Shown: in pieces, positions 18,732 through 26,890 of the stretch
Position numbering within the stretch: position 1 is the stretch's first letter
Layout: each line of letters begins with the position of its first letter
Assembly: GCF_004138485.1 (NCBI RefSeq)
Contig: NZ_ML142848.1
Location: forward strand, 468,630 to 532,629
Source: Peristeroidobacter soli
GTDB lineage: Bacteria > Pseudomonadota > Gammaproteobacteria > Steroidobacterales > Steroidobacteraceae
DNA length: 64,000 nucleotides
Reading direction: 5' to 3'
The notes under the pieces: generated by a model
The model's database searches: none
What the model was told of the DNA's origin: nothing
The model's input: the letters and a program-made list of their open reading frames with translations, nothing else
Program-made: the position numbers and the translations under genes

Positions 18732-19787
18732 CTAACCGACGGTCAGCGTCGGCCGGGCACGGTCCGCCGCGACCGAGCCGATCTTCGCTGCGTGCTCGAA
18801 ACCATGGCGTCGAAACACGTCGAGCACTTCTTCCACAGCGGCAGGCAGGCACGCCACCAGCAGTCCGCCGCTGGTTTGCGGATCGCTGAGCAACGCTTGG
18901 TCTTCAGCTGCAAATGTCGGGGGAAGCGCAACTTCGGCGCCATAGCCCGACCAGTTGCGGCCAGACGCGCCCGTGACAAAACCTTGCGTCGCCAGCGCAC
19001 GCACGCCCTTGAGCAAAGGCACCGCCGACCACTCAATCTGTACGTCGCACCGCGCGCCTCGTGCCAACTCCAGCGTATGACCGGCGAGGCCAAACCCCGT
19101 TACGTCAGTCAGTGCATGCACGCCCGCGAGCGCCGCGAGATCCGGGCCCGGCGTATTCAGCTTGGTCGTGGTTGCCATCATTTGCTCATATCCCGCCGCA
19201 TCCAGCGCTCCCTTCTTGAGCGCAGCCGACAACACACCGACACCGAGCGGCTTGCCGAGCACCAGCACATCGCCGGGCCGAGCATCGGCGTTTCGTTTGA
19301 TGCGATCGGGGTGCGCGATTCCCAGCGCCACCAATCCGTAGATGGGCTCGACAGAATCGATGCTATGCCCGCCGGCAATCGGAATGCCGGCGTCCCGGCA
19401 CACCGACGCACCGCCCTCGAGAATTCGCCCGATCGTGGCTGGCGACAGCACATTGATCGGCATGCCTACGATGGCCAGCGCCAGAATGGGCCGCCCGCCC
19501 ATCGCATAAACGTCGCTGATCGCATTGGTCGCGGCGATCCGGCCGAAGTCGTGCGGATCGTCGACGATGGGCATGAAGAAATCGGTCGTCGCGATCAGCG
19601 CCTGCTGGTCGTTGAGTCGATAGACGGCGGCATCGTCGGAGGTTTCCATGCCGACCATCAGCTCCGGCGGAATCGGCAGCGCCGACGTGCCTTTGAGAAT
19701 CTGCGACAACAGTCCCGGTGCGATCTTGCAGCCACAGCCGCCACCGTGAGACAAAGAACTGAGGCGGGGTTCAGCGGATTGATTCAT
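18732..19787 (-). CDS. selD: Selenide, water dikinase (selenophosphate synthetase)
   Basis: A 351-residue enzyme that makes selenophosphate from selenide and ATP. The N-terminal HGGGCGCKI loop holds catalytic Cys18 and Lys21 (Cys form, not Sec). TSDDAAVY, TTDFFMPIVDDP and RIAATNAISDVYAMGG follow; AGGHSID and the C-terminal TDVTGFGLAGH and SDPQTSGGLL motifs are all intact. The ATG at 19787 is preferred; a GTG at 19796 overlaps the selA stop. selA and selD thus form an operon. Selenophosphate could still feed tRNA 2-selenouridine synthesis even if selenocysteine insertion is lost. Confidence 0.95.
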   Translation of the reverse strand: MNQSAEPRLSSLSHGGGCGCKIAPGLLSQILKGTSALPIPPELMVGMETSDDAAVYRLNDQQALIATTDFFMPIVDDPHDFGRIAATNAISDVYAMGGRPILALAIVGMPINVLSPATIGRILEGGASVCRDAGIPIAGGHSIDSVEPIYGLVALGIAHPDRIKRNADARPGDVLVLGKPLGVGVLSAALKKGALDAAGYEQMMATTTKLNTPGPDLAALAGVHALTDVTGFGLAGHTLELARGARCDVQIEWSAVPLLKGVRALATQGFVTGASGRNWSGYGAEVALPPTFAAEDQALLSDPQTSGGLLVACLPAAVEEVLDVFRRHGFEHAAKIGSVAADRARPTLTVG

Positions 19788-19792
19788 GAGGA

Positions 19793-21190
19793 TCACTTCG
19801 CGGCAAGCCGATCGAGTTGTGCGAGGAAGCCCGGCTCGTCTTCCAGACAGCGCAGATCGAGCACCAGCGCGTCATCTGCGATTCGTCCGATGACCGGCGT
19901 CGGCAACTTGCGTAACGCGGCAGCCAGACGCCGCAATGCCGAACCGGCTTTGGCGCTGGTGGGACGACATGTCAGCGCCATGCTCGGAATGATTTCGACG
20001 GGCAATGAACCGCTGCCCACCTGGCTCGCAACCGGCGCCACAGTCACTTGCCATTGATCTCCGAGTGCGGCGGCAAGATGTGGCAACAGTCGATTCGCAA
20101 GCGCTTCGATGTCGGTGACCGGACGCGTCAACAAGCGCAGCGTTGGCAGCTCCTTAGCCAACAGATCAGGCGTGCGATACGCAAGCAAGGTTCCTTCGAG
20201 CGCGGCCAGGACCGGCTTCGACACACGCAGCGCACGCTTCAATGGATGACGTTTGATCTTGTCGATCAACGCCTTCTTACCCACGATCAGCCCCGCCTGC
20301 GGCCCACCGAGCAGTTTGTCGCCACTGAATGTCACAACGTCGGCGCCACTGGCGATCGTCTCACGCACCACAGGCTCCTTCGGCAGACCGTACGCAGCCA
20401 GGTCGATCAGACTGCCGGCACCGAGATCCATGATGAAGGGCAACTGGTGCTCGTGCGCGATGCGCGCGACCTCGGGCTCCGCAACATCGGCAACAAATCC
20501 ACTGATCTTGTAGTTGCTCGTGTGGACTTTCATGAGTGCCGCCGTTTTCGGACCGATGGCCTTCTGGTAATCGGCGGCGTGCGTTCGATTGGTCGTGCCG
20601 ACCTCGATCAGTCGAGTATTGGCACTGCGCATGACATCGGGAATCCGGAACGCCCCTCCGATCTCGACCAACTCGCCACGAGACAGGATGACCTCGCGCT
20701 TCTGCGCCAGTGTCGCGAGCACGAGCAACACCGCCGCCGCATTGTTGTTCACGACCGTCGCCGCTTCGGCCCCGGTCAACTCGATGAGAATATCCTCGAC
20801 CAGGTTGTCACGTTCGCCGCGACCGCCGCTGTCGAGATCGAACTCCAGATTGCAGGCTTCACGCATGGCCATGGAAGCATGCTCGATGGCTCGCGACGAC
20901 AGCTGCGTGCGACCCAGGTTCGTGTGAAGCACGGTGCCGGTCAGGTTGAACACGCGGCGCAATCGCGGCGTGGCGCGCACCATCAACCGATCCTCGACTC
21001 GTCGCGATAACTCCTTGTCACTTGGCGACAGATATTCCGACTCGTGCATACGTGCGCGATAATCGTCGAGCACCGCTCGGATCGCATCGACCACCGCGCC
21101 GCGACCGTAGATTTCGCACAGGGGAGCTACGGTGTCGAAACGCACGACGCGATCGACAGAGGGGAAAGGACTGGTCGGCTGACTGGCCAT
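19793..21190 (-). CDS. selA: L-seryl-tRNA(Sec) selenium transferase
   Basis: A 465-residue PLP enzyme that turns Ser-tRNA(Sec) into Sec-tRNA(Sec). The N-terminal domain is normal. Key stretches are LTGTVLHTNLGRTQLS, EFDLDSGGRG, VNNNAAAVLL, MDLGAGS and the PLP-lysine motif TFSGDKLLGGPQAG with Lys near 292. Length and motifs match functional SelA, with no frameshift. Transcribed away from the selB remnant and selC. SelA has no known role outside selenocysteine, so its intactness beside a broken selB suggests either recent loss or a second selB copy elsewhere. Confidence 0.95.
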   Translation of the reverse strand: MASQPTSPFPSVDRVVRFDTVAPLCEIYGRGAVVDAIRAVLDDYRARMHESEYLSPSDKELSRRVEDRLMVRATPRLRRVFNLTGTVLHTNLGRTQLSSRAIEHASMAMREACNLEFDLDSGGRGERDNLVEDILIELTGAEAATVVNNNAAAVLLVLATLAQKREVILSRGELVEIGGAFRIPDVMRSANTRLIEVGTTNRTHAADYQKAIGPKTAALMKVHTSNYKISGFVADVAEPEVARIAHEHQLPFIMDLGAGSLIDLAAYGLPKEPVVRETIASGADVVTFSGDKLLGGPQAGLIVGKKALIDKIKRHPLKRALRVSKPVLAALEGTLLAYRTPDLLAKELPTLRLLTRPVTDIEALANRLLPHLAAALGDQWQVTVAPVASQVGSGSLPVEIIPSMALTCRPTSAKAGSALRRLAAALRKLPTPVIGRIADDALVLDLRCLEDEPGFLAQLDRLAAK

Positions 21191-21235
21191 GGATCGGGGT
21201 CCGCGTTGCCCTGGTCCCTATCATATCGAGACCGC

Positions 21236-21694
21236 ATGCTCGTAGCGACCGCAGGTCACATCGATCACGGCAAAAACTTCGCTGATCCGCGCGCTCACCG
21301 GCGTTGAGACGGATCGGCTGCCGGAAGAGCGCGCACGGGGCATTTCCATCGACCTGGGCTTTGCCTACTGGCGGCCCGACGACGCTCCGATCACCGGCGT
21401 CGTGGCAGCGGCGATGTCTGGCGCATCGACGACGAGCGTTTCATGTTGCGCGATCAGGTCGCCGCGCTGGCTGAACGCGCCGCTGCGCTGGCCCGGGACG
21501 TGGGGGGCAAGGGCTTCACCGCTGCCCAATATCGGGATGCAATCGGCATCGGCCGCAATCAAGTGATCCGCATTCTCGAATTCTTCGACAGCATCGGCGT
21601 CATGCGTCGTGACGGTGACCGCCGCAAAGTGCGGCCCGATTATTTTCTGGTGGTCGGCCAACTGGACAATGCAGCCCACCCAAATGCACCATAG
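21236..21694 (+). pseudogene. selB: Remnant of Sec-specific elongation factor SelB (internal deletion and frameshift)
   Basis: The first 54 or so codons encode the SelB GTPase start: [13 protein letters not shown], then after one extra A in the A-run at 21272-21276 the frame shifts and continues [19 protein letters not shown] and [11 protein letters not shown]. At about 21400 the reading jumps to the extreme C-terminal winged helix: [10 protein letters not shown], then [20 protein letters not shown] and RILEFFDSIGVMRR, ending at 21694. Full SelB has about 620-640 residues, so roughly 1.4-1.5 kb is missing. The switch-region, G4 and most winged-helix parts are gone, and the P-loop itself is broken by the frameshift. 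It lies four bases before selC. An assembly artefact is the main alternative. Confidence 0.85.
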
Positions 21695-21698
21695 CCGC

Positions 21699-21792
21699 GG
21701 AAGAGAAACATCCCCGGCGGGGTGCCCGGACTTCAAACTCGGAGGAAGGTGCCATGCATCTTCGGCAGGTTCGACTCCTGCCTCTTCCGCCA
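21699..21792 (+). tRNA. selC: tRNA-Sec (anticodon TCA), possibly degenerate
   Basis: The 94-base gene starts GGAAGAG and ends CTCTTCC-G-CCA. It has a 6-bp D stem (CATCCC/GGGGTG) with a 4-base loop, as in bacterial tRNA-Sec, and the loop CTTCAAA with anticodon TCA. A long variable arm (8-bp GAAGGTGC/GCATCTTC) precedes the T arm GCAGG-TTCGACT-CCTGC. Two oddities: the acceptor stem has 7 instead of the normal 8 pairs because one base is missing on the 3' side, and the anticodon stem CCGGA/CTCGG has an A-C mismatch and a G-T pair. The selB remnant lies directly upstream. The identity is clear; function is doubtful. Confidence 0.9.
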
Positions 21793-21819
21793 CGTCTTCT
21801 CGCCCCTAGGGACGTACTC

Positions 21820-22935
21820 ATGCATCGCCTCGCCCGTCTCGATGAAATTATCGACTCGACTCTCGCGCCGCTCGCTCAGCGCACCGACGAGGAAGGCCGT
21901 TTCCCCCGCGAAGTAATTCATGCACTCGGTGAAGCCGGGCTGCTCGGCCTCACCTTGCCGACGCGTGTACGCGGCATGGGCCTGGGGCTGCGCGAAGCCA
22001 CTGAAGTTGTGTCGCGCATCGCGCAAACCTGCCCTTCCACCGCCATGGTGGTATGCATGCATTATTGCGCCACCGCCGTAGTGAATCAGTTCGGTACCGA
22101 CGAACTGCGGGAAGCCATTGCATTGGGCAGACATCTGTCGACGCTCGCGTTCTCCGAAGCTGAGTCGCGCAGCCACTTCTGGGCACCGGTGAGCACGGCG
22201 CGGGCTGAAGGCAACGATGTGGTACTGGATGCGCGCAAGAGCTGGGTCACCTCGGCATTCGAAGCCGACAGCTATGTCTGGTCGAGCAAACCGTTGGCGG
22301 CCGAAGGCGCGAGCACGCTCTGGTTGGTCGATGCGAAGCTGTCTGGTTTGAGTCAGCCTGGCGCATTTGACGGTCTCGGCCTGCGCGGCAACGCGTCCAC
22401 GCCGATTGCTGCTCGAGGCGTGCGCATTCGGACAATCGATCGACTGGGCGACGACGGCAAAGGCTTCGACATCATGATGGGCGTCGTGCTGCCGTGGTTT
22501 TCAACACTGAGTGCCGCGTGCTCCGTCGGCTTGATGGAGGGCGCGCTCACTCGAGCCATCGCTCACGTCGCCGGGACCAAACATCAGCATATCGGTACCT
22601 CGCTGGCCGATTTGCCGACCATTCGTGCTTACCTCGCACGCGCCCGCATTCGCACTGATTCCGTCAACGCGTTACTCAGCGATACCGTCGCCGCGATTAC
22701 CGACAATCGCAGCGATACCATACTTCGCGTTCTGGAAGTCAAAGCGGCCGCTGGCGAAGCCGCACTCGAAGTTACGGACACGGCAATGCGCGTCTGCGGT
22801 GGCGCCGCGTTTCGTGGCGAGGCCGGCATCGAACGATTGTTCCGTGACGCCCGCGCTGCAAGCGTGATGGCTCCGACGTCCGACGTGCTCTACGATTTCA
22901 TCGGCAAAGCGATCACCGGCCTGCCGCTGTTCTGA
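21820..22935 (+). CDS. Acyl-CoA dehydrogenase-like flavoprotein (possible monooxygenase)
   Basis: A 371-residue protein with the acyl-CoA dehydrogenase fold: helical N-domain (about 1-120), beta domain with LAFSEAESRSHFW and DARKSWVTSA (about 105-215), and helical C-domain ending VCGGAAFRGEAGIERLFRDARA. At the place of the catalytic Glu and following G-T of true dehydrogenases it reads MAPTSDVLYDFIG, without the Glu. That is a feature shared with flavin monooxygenase-like relatives of the DszC/SfnC kind. It begins 27 bases after selC and is followed after 9 bases by the PhnD-like gene. Substrate unknown; organosulfur or similar compounds are a guess from the neighbours. Confidence 0.72.
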   Translation: MHRLARLDEIIDSTLAPLAQRTDEEGRFPREVIHALGEAGLLGLTLPTRVRGMGLGLREATEVVSRIAQTCPSTAMVVCMHYCATAVVNQFGTDELREAIALGRHLSTLAFSEAESRSHFWAPVSTARAEGNDVVLDARKSWVTSAFEADSYVWSSKPLAAEGASTLWLVDAKLSGLSQPGAFDGLGLRGNASTPIAARGVRIRTIDRLGDDGKGFDIMMGVVLPWFSTLSAACSVGLMEGALTRAIAHVAGTKHQHIGTSLADLPTIRAYLARARIRTDSVNALLSDTVAAITDNRSDTILRVLEVKAAAGEAALEVTDTAMRVCGGAAFRGEAGIERLFRDARAASVMAPTSDVLYDFIGKAITGLPLF

Positions 22936-22944
22936 GGCTCAGCT

Positions 22945-23805
22945 ATGAATCAACCCGATCTCATCATGGGCGCGGTGGCGTACGCCCCCAAAGTCGTCAC
23001 CATCTGGGAAGGCTTCAAGACCTGGTTCCAGAAACGCGGCTTGCAGTTCGATTATGTGTTGTATTCGAACTATGAAGCGCAGGTCGAAGCGCAGTTCAAT
23101 GGCTCGATTCATCTGGCCTGGAACTCACCGCTTGCGTGGGTACGTGCGGATCGTATCGCCCGCAGTCTCGGACAGTCCGTGCAAGCAGTGGCGATGCGCG
23201 ATACCGACCGCGACCTTCGCTCAGTGATCGTCACGAGAGCCGACAGTCCCGTGCAGAGCATCGCCGACCTGCAGGACCGGACGCTCGGTGTCGGCGCGAT
23301 CGATTCGCCGCAAGCCACGTTGATTCCTTTACATCACTTGCGCTCGGCCGAGGTCGTCGATGGTCGCGATTTCCAAGTCCGTCGTTTCGACGCGCTGGGC
23401 GGCAAGCACGGCGACCACATCGGCGGCGAACGCGACGCCGCCCTCGCATTGTTGCGAGGTGAGATCGACGCGGCCTGCATGATCGACGGCAACCTCCTCG
23501 CCTTCGGGCTCGACGGCACCCTGCCCGCCGGCAGCACGCGCGTGATCTCACAGACCAGGCCTTACGATCATTGCAACTTCACCACCAGCCCCGACGCCCC
23601 GGCCTACGCGATCTCACAGTTCGTCGATCTGCTGCTGTCGATGCGTTGGGACGATCCAAAGGTGCGCCCGCTGCTCGAACTGGAAGGTTTGAAACAATGG
23701 CTGCCGGGACGAACCAGCGGCTACGCCGCGCTCGAGCGCGCAGTCGACGAAGACAACTTCTATGGACCCGACGGCAGCATCCGCAACGCCGAGTATCGAT
23801 ACTGA
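22945..23805 (+). CDS. PhnD/SsuA-type substrate-binding protein without signal peptide
   Basis: A 286-residue protein of the phosphonate/transferrin-like type II periplasmic-binding fold. Visible motifs are MGAVAYAPKVVTIWEGF, VLYSNYEAQVEAQFNGSIHLAWNSPLAW, DLQDRTLGVGAIDSPQATLIPLHHL and GEIDAACMIDGNLLAF. It starts directly with the first beta strand and has no signal peptide or lipobox, so it should stay in the cytoplasm. There it could act as a ligand sensor, substrate carrier or enzyme rather than an ABC transporter component; no permease or ATPase is nearby. It sits between the flavoprotein gene and the TusA/di-iron gene, overlapping the latter by 44 bases. Confidence 0.7.
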   Translation: MNQPDLIMGAVAYAPKVVTIWEGFKTWFQKRGLQFDYVLYSNYEAQVEAQFNGSIHLAWNSPLAWVRADRIARSLGQSVQAVAMRDTDRDLRSVIVTRADSPVQSIADLQDRTLGVGAIDSPQATLIPLHHLRSAEVVDGRDFQVRRFDALGGKHGDHIGGERDAALALLRGEIDAACMIDGNLLAFGLDGTLPAGSTRVISQTRPYDHCNFTTSPDAPAYAISQFVDLLLSMRWDDPKVRPLLELEGLKQWLPGRTSGYAALERAVDEDNFYGPDGSIRNAEYRY

Positions 23806-24973
23806 AGCGCTCGGCCTGGACGAAGGCGCCCTGCTCCTCGTCCGCCGCGCTTTGGCGCAAGTGCCGGTTGGTGGCAATCTGCTCGCTCGCGGTCGCGCGC
23901 CGAATTGGGAATTGCATCTGACCGCGTGGTGTCGTCAGCAAGGCCATGCGATCCAGACATCGGCGCTATCCGATGGAGTTTGTGAGGCGATCGTCACACG
24001 CGGCCCGTGGGCGGAAGGCCGCTGGCGCGACGCGCTGACTGCAGGTCAGAGCCAATTGCCCGCGCCATCGGCCAAGCCCGAGTGGGGGCTGGCGGCACGC
24101 GGCGCCACGGTTGAAGCCGGCAGTCCGGCATTCAACTTCACCCTGAGCAATCGCGACGAACTGTGGGCCACGACGGCCGATGAGATCTACGCCCAAGGCG
24201 TCGCGGCTCAATGGGATCCGCAAACCGCCATCGATTGGGATACGCCGTTCGAAATCGATCCCGAGATCGAAGCCGCCGTCGTTCAAGTCATGACATTCCT
24301 GGTCGAGAACGAGAATGCGGCGCTCATCGTGCCTGCGCGGCATCTCGGTCAGCTCCATCCGCACTATCGCGAAGTACAGCAGGTGCTCGCGCTCCAATGT
24401 GCCGACGAAGCACGACACGTTGAAGTCTTCACGCGCCGTCTCGGCATGCGCGGACGGCAGCCGATGCTGTCGACAGCCGGCGGTCAGGCCTCACTGCGCA
24501 CGTTGTTACAGGCGCCCGACTTTTCCTCCGCGACCTTTCTGCTGTCGGTGCTCGGCGAAGGCACGTTCGTGAACCTGCTCAGCTTCCTCCATGAGTACGG
24601 GCCCGACCCAGTGACGCGTCAGATCTGCCGGCTCGCCGCGCGCGACGAAGCGCGTCACGTCGCCTTCGGCATGGCGCATTTGAAGTATCGACTCTCGGTC
24701 GAACCCGACTATCTGGCCCGGCTGCAGAACGCCATCGAACAGCGCCACGAAGCGCTGGCGCCTACGTCGGGCTTGAATGAAGAAGTCTTCGACGCCTTGA
24801 TTCTGATCGCCGCCGGCTCCCTCACGCCAGCCGCAATCGCACGCGGATACGCAGCCGTTCAACGACTCAAACTCGACATGGCCGCGGGCCGCAAATCCCG
24901 GTTGTTACATCTGGGATTTCCGGCCGATCAGGCCCAACGCCTCGCGGACCTGCACACCCGCAATTTCATGTGA
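23762..24973 (+). CDS. TusA-like domain fused to ferritin-like di-iron protein
   Basis: A 403-residue protein. Residues about 14-95 look like a TusA-type fold (LGLDEGALLLVRRAL then VPVGGNLLARG and LTAWCRQQGHA), but without the CPxP cysteine near the start. The rest (about 165-385) is a four-helix ferritin-like domain with two Glu...DEARH pairs: ENENAA with DEARHVEVF, and GEGTFVNLL with DEARHVAFG. These match the E/E-x-x-H ligands of di-iron oxygenases and ribonucleotide-reductase-like proteins. It may oxidise a small molecule using oxygen. The ATG overlaps the PhnD-like gene by 44 bases, implying translational coupling in a three-gene operon. Exact function unknown. Confidence 0.68.
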   Translation: MDPTAASATPSIDTEALGLDEGALLLVRRALAQVPVGGNLLARGRAPNWELHLTAWCRQQGHAIQTSALSDGVCEAIVTRGPWAEGRWRDALTAGQSQLPAPSAKPEWGLAARGATVEAGSPAFNFTLSNRDELWATTADEIYAQGVAAQWDPQTAIDWDTPFEIDPEIEAAVVQVMTFLVENENAALIVPARHLGQLHPHYREVQQVLALQCADEARHVEVFTRRLGMRGRQPMLSTAGGQASLRTLLQAPDFSSATFLLSVLGEGTFVNLLSFLHEYGPDPVTRQICRLAARDEARHVAFGMAHLKYRLSVEPDYLARLQNAIEQRHEALAPTSGLNEEVFDALILIAAGSLTPAAIARGYAAVQRLKLDMAAGRKSRLLHLGFPADQAQRLADLHTRNFM

Positions 24974-26276
24974 GCGTCGAGCCGCTGACGCTCTCGTAGC
25001 GCTTGCCCAAGGTGTACGCGATCGGGAACCAGATCAGACACACCACGGCACCGAAGATCGCCAGCCCCGTCACGCCGAACGGCAGGATGAACGAGCTGAC
25101 CCACGCCGAGCTCACGTCGCCGAAGCGGTACACCACCGTGTCGATGACGTTCTTCGCTTTGTATTTGCTTTCCTGATCGACGACCGTGAACAGCATTTCA
25201 CGCGTGGGCTTGGCTACGGCGTATTCGGCGACGCGCCGGGTGATCTGAATGCTGGCCAGCACGAGCAGCACCGGCGACAGAATCGCCGCGAAGAACGCGA
25301 TCACCATGATGATCGGATTGACCAGCAGCCCCGTCGTCACGCCGAAGCGCGAAATGATACGCCCGGTGCCGAACAGCTGAATGAAGACGGCGGTGCTGTT
25401 CACGATCAGATCGATGGTCGCATACGCCTGGGTGCGCGCCTCGCGGCTTTCGAACGATTTGGTGATCAGGTCGCCGAGCTGGATATAGACGACCGTGGAA
25501 ATCCAGGTCATCAGCAACAGGAACGCGGCGAGCAGCAACAGGTAACGCGATTTCATCAACAGCTTGAAGCCGTCCAGCGGATTGCCGGCGAGCTTGTGAT
25601 CGAGCGTGGTCCGCTGCGCCTCGACCCCGGCGGCGATCATGCGACTCTTCTCCACCGAGAGCATGTGCACCAGCATCGCGGTCAGGGCGAAACCCGCGGC
25701 CGAGATCAACATTAAATTCTCGTTACCTAGCGACTTCACCAGCAAAGTCGCGGTCGCCGGCCCGACGATGCCGCCGATGGTGCCGCCGGCGGCGACGAAA
25801 CCGAACAGCCGTTTCGCCTGGGTGCGCGAGAACAGATCGGCCATGAACGTCCAGAATACGGAAATGATGAGCATGTTGAAGGTGCTCACCCAGATGTAGA
25901 ACGCGGCCGCCACCCAGCGGTCTTCTTCAGCGCCAAATTCGAAGGCGGCATAGAAGCCGACGATCGATAGCGCGACCACGCCGTAGATCCAGGGCAGGAA
26001 CGTCGACAGCTTCACGCGCGACGCCATCCACGAGTACAGCGGCGCGACCAGGAAGCTCACGATGAACGTGCCGGTGAACAGCTGCTGGATGTTGTCCATG
26101 CCGTACACCGTGCCCATGGCGTCGCGCACCGGCTTGATGACGGAATAGCTGCCGAACAACAGAAAGAAAAACGTCATGCTGAGCACGACGGCCCGCATCT
26201 CATACGCTTCGATGACCGAGGCCGATTTGAAGAACCGGGCCACTCCGGAGGTCGGGCTGTCGTTTACTACTTGCAT
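24966..26276 (-). CDS. Nucleotide-transporter-like / MFS membrane protein
   Basis: A 436-residue inner membrane protein with about 12 transmembrane helices. The opening SMTFFFLLFGSYSVIKPVRDAMGTVYGM resembles the first helix of ATP/ADP translocase-like (Tlc/NTT) and related MFS proteins, which share YYxxRPxRD-type motifs. The loop FSRTQAKRLFGFVAAGGTIGG marks the middle, and RVAEYAVAKPTREMLFTVVDQE lies in the second half. In free-living bacteria the substrates of this group are mostly unknown, so no substrate is claimed. The ATG at 26276 is preferred over a GTG at 26282. It converges with the TusA/di-iron gene (8-base overlap) and is divergent from the Lrp regulator. Confidence 0.75.
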   Translation of the reverse strand: MQVVNDSPTSGVARFFKSASVIEAYEMRAVVLSMTFFFLLFGSYSVIKPVRDAMGTVYGMDNIQQLFTGTFIVSFLVAPLYSWMASRVKLSTFLPWIYGVVALSIVGFYAAFEFGAEEDRWVAAAFYIWVSTFNMLIISVFWTFMADLFSRTQAKRLFGFVAAGGTIGGIVGPATATLLVKSLGNENLMLISAAGFALTAMLVHMLSVEKSRMIAAGVEAQRTTLDHKLAGNPLDGFKLLMKSRYLLLLAAFLLLMTWISTVVYIQLGDLITKSFESREARTQAYATIDLIVNSTAVFIQLFGTGRIISRFGVTTGLLVNPIIMVIAFFAAILSPVLLVLASIQITRRVAEYAVAKPTREMLFTVVDQESKYKAKNVIDTVVYRFGDVSSAWVSSFILPFGVTGLAIFGAVVCLIWFPIAYTLGKRYESVSGSTLT

Positions 26277-26422
26277 TGTCACTCGCAGTTACGCGCTTTA
26301 CGCGGACGGGCAACCAAGTAAGACCCCACGAATCCACCGGGAGCCCCCATGTGGCGCGCCTGGGGGGCCACCCCCTAAGGTCCTGCCGGGATTGACTGTA
26401 ATCGGCTAATCTATGCCGCGTC
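26277..26422. promoter_or_regulatory. Divergent promoter region, transporter and Lrp regulator
   Basis: 146 bases between two divergent genes. A G/C-rich hairpin GGGGG-GCCA-CCCCC lies around 26362-26375. Promoter boxes were not identified with confidence. An autoregulatory Lrp-type site is likely here but not visible. Confidence 0.35.
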
Positions 26423-26890
26423 ATGCAGAGCGACCCCAAGCCGACCAACGATAAGAATGCAGCGCTGGATGCGCTCGACCAGCAACTGCTGGGGCTGTTG
26501 CGTGTGAATGCCCGTACCCCGACTGCGACGCTGGCGAGAAAGCTGGGCGTTTCCCGGGGCACCATCTCGAACCGGCTGGCCCGGCTGGAAGCCAATGGTG
26601 TGATCGCCGGCTATTCGGTGCAGGTCCGTGCCCACTCGCAGCCGACGGGCATCAGGGCCTGGATCAGTATCGCAGTGGACGGAGACAAGACCCGCGACGT
26701 GGTGCAACGTCTATTGGGCGAGCCCTCGGTGAGCTCGCTTCACGATACCAACGGTCGATGGGATCTGCTGGCCGAGGTGCACGCCGCTTCGATCGCCGAG
26801 CTGTCCGAGGTGCTGGAGCGCATCCGGAAGATCAAAGGCGTCGGTAACACCGAGACCAGCATCCACCTGCAAACATTCAGGCTGACTTAG
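26423..26890 (+). CDS. Lrp/AsnC-family transcriptional regulator
   Basis: A 155-residue protein. The N-terminal helix-turn-helix (about 14-65) reads LDALDQQLLGLLRVNARTP, then LARKLGVSRGTISNRLARLEANGVIAGYSV, the standard Lrp/AsnC pattern. The C-terminal RAM/asnC domain (about 70-150) would bind an amino acid. It converges on the ornithine cyclodeaminase gene with a four-base overlap of the 3' ends; control of that amino acid enzyme would fit the family but is inferred only from position. The transporter gene is divergent. Confidence 0.87.
   Translation: MQSDPKPTNDKNAALDALDQQLLGLLRVNARTPTATLARKLGVSRGTISNRLARLEANGVIAGYSVQVRAHSQPTGIRAWISIAVDGDKTRDVVQRLLGEPSVSSLHDTNGRWDLLAEVHAASIAELSEVLERIRKIKGVGNTETSIHLQTFRLT

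Noticed and set aside
19787..19796. GTG start for selD overlapping the selA stop
   Set aside because: Possible, but the ATG at 19787 suits the family N-terminus; kept as an alternative only.
21443..21694. The SelB C-terminal frame as an independent small gene
   Set aside because: The coding similarity extends upstream of its first ATG and belongs to the SelB C-terminus, so it is better read as part of the selB relic.
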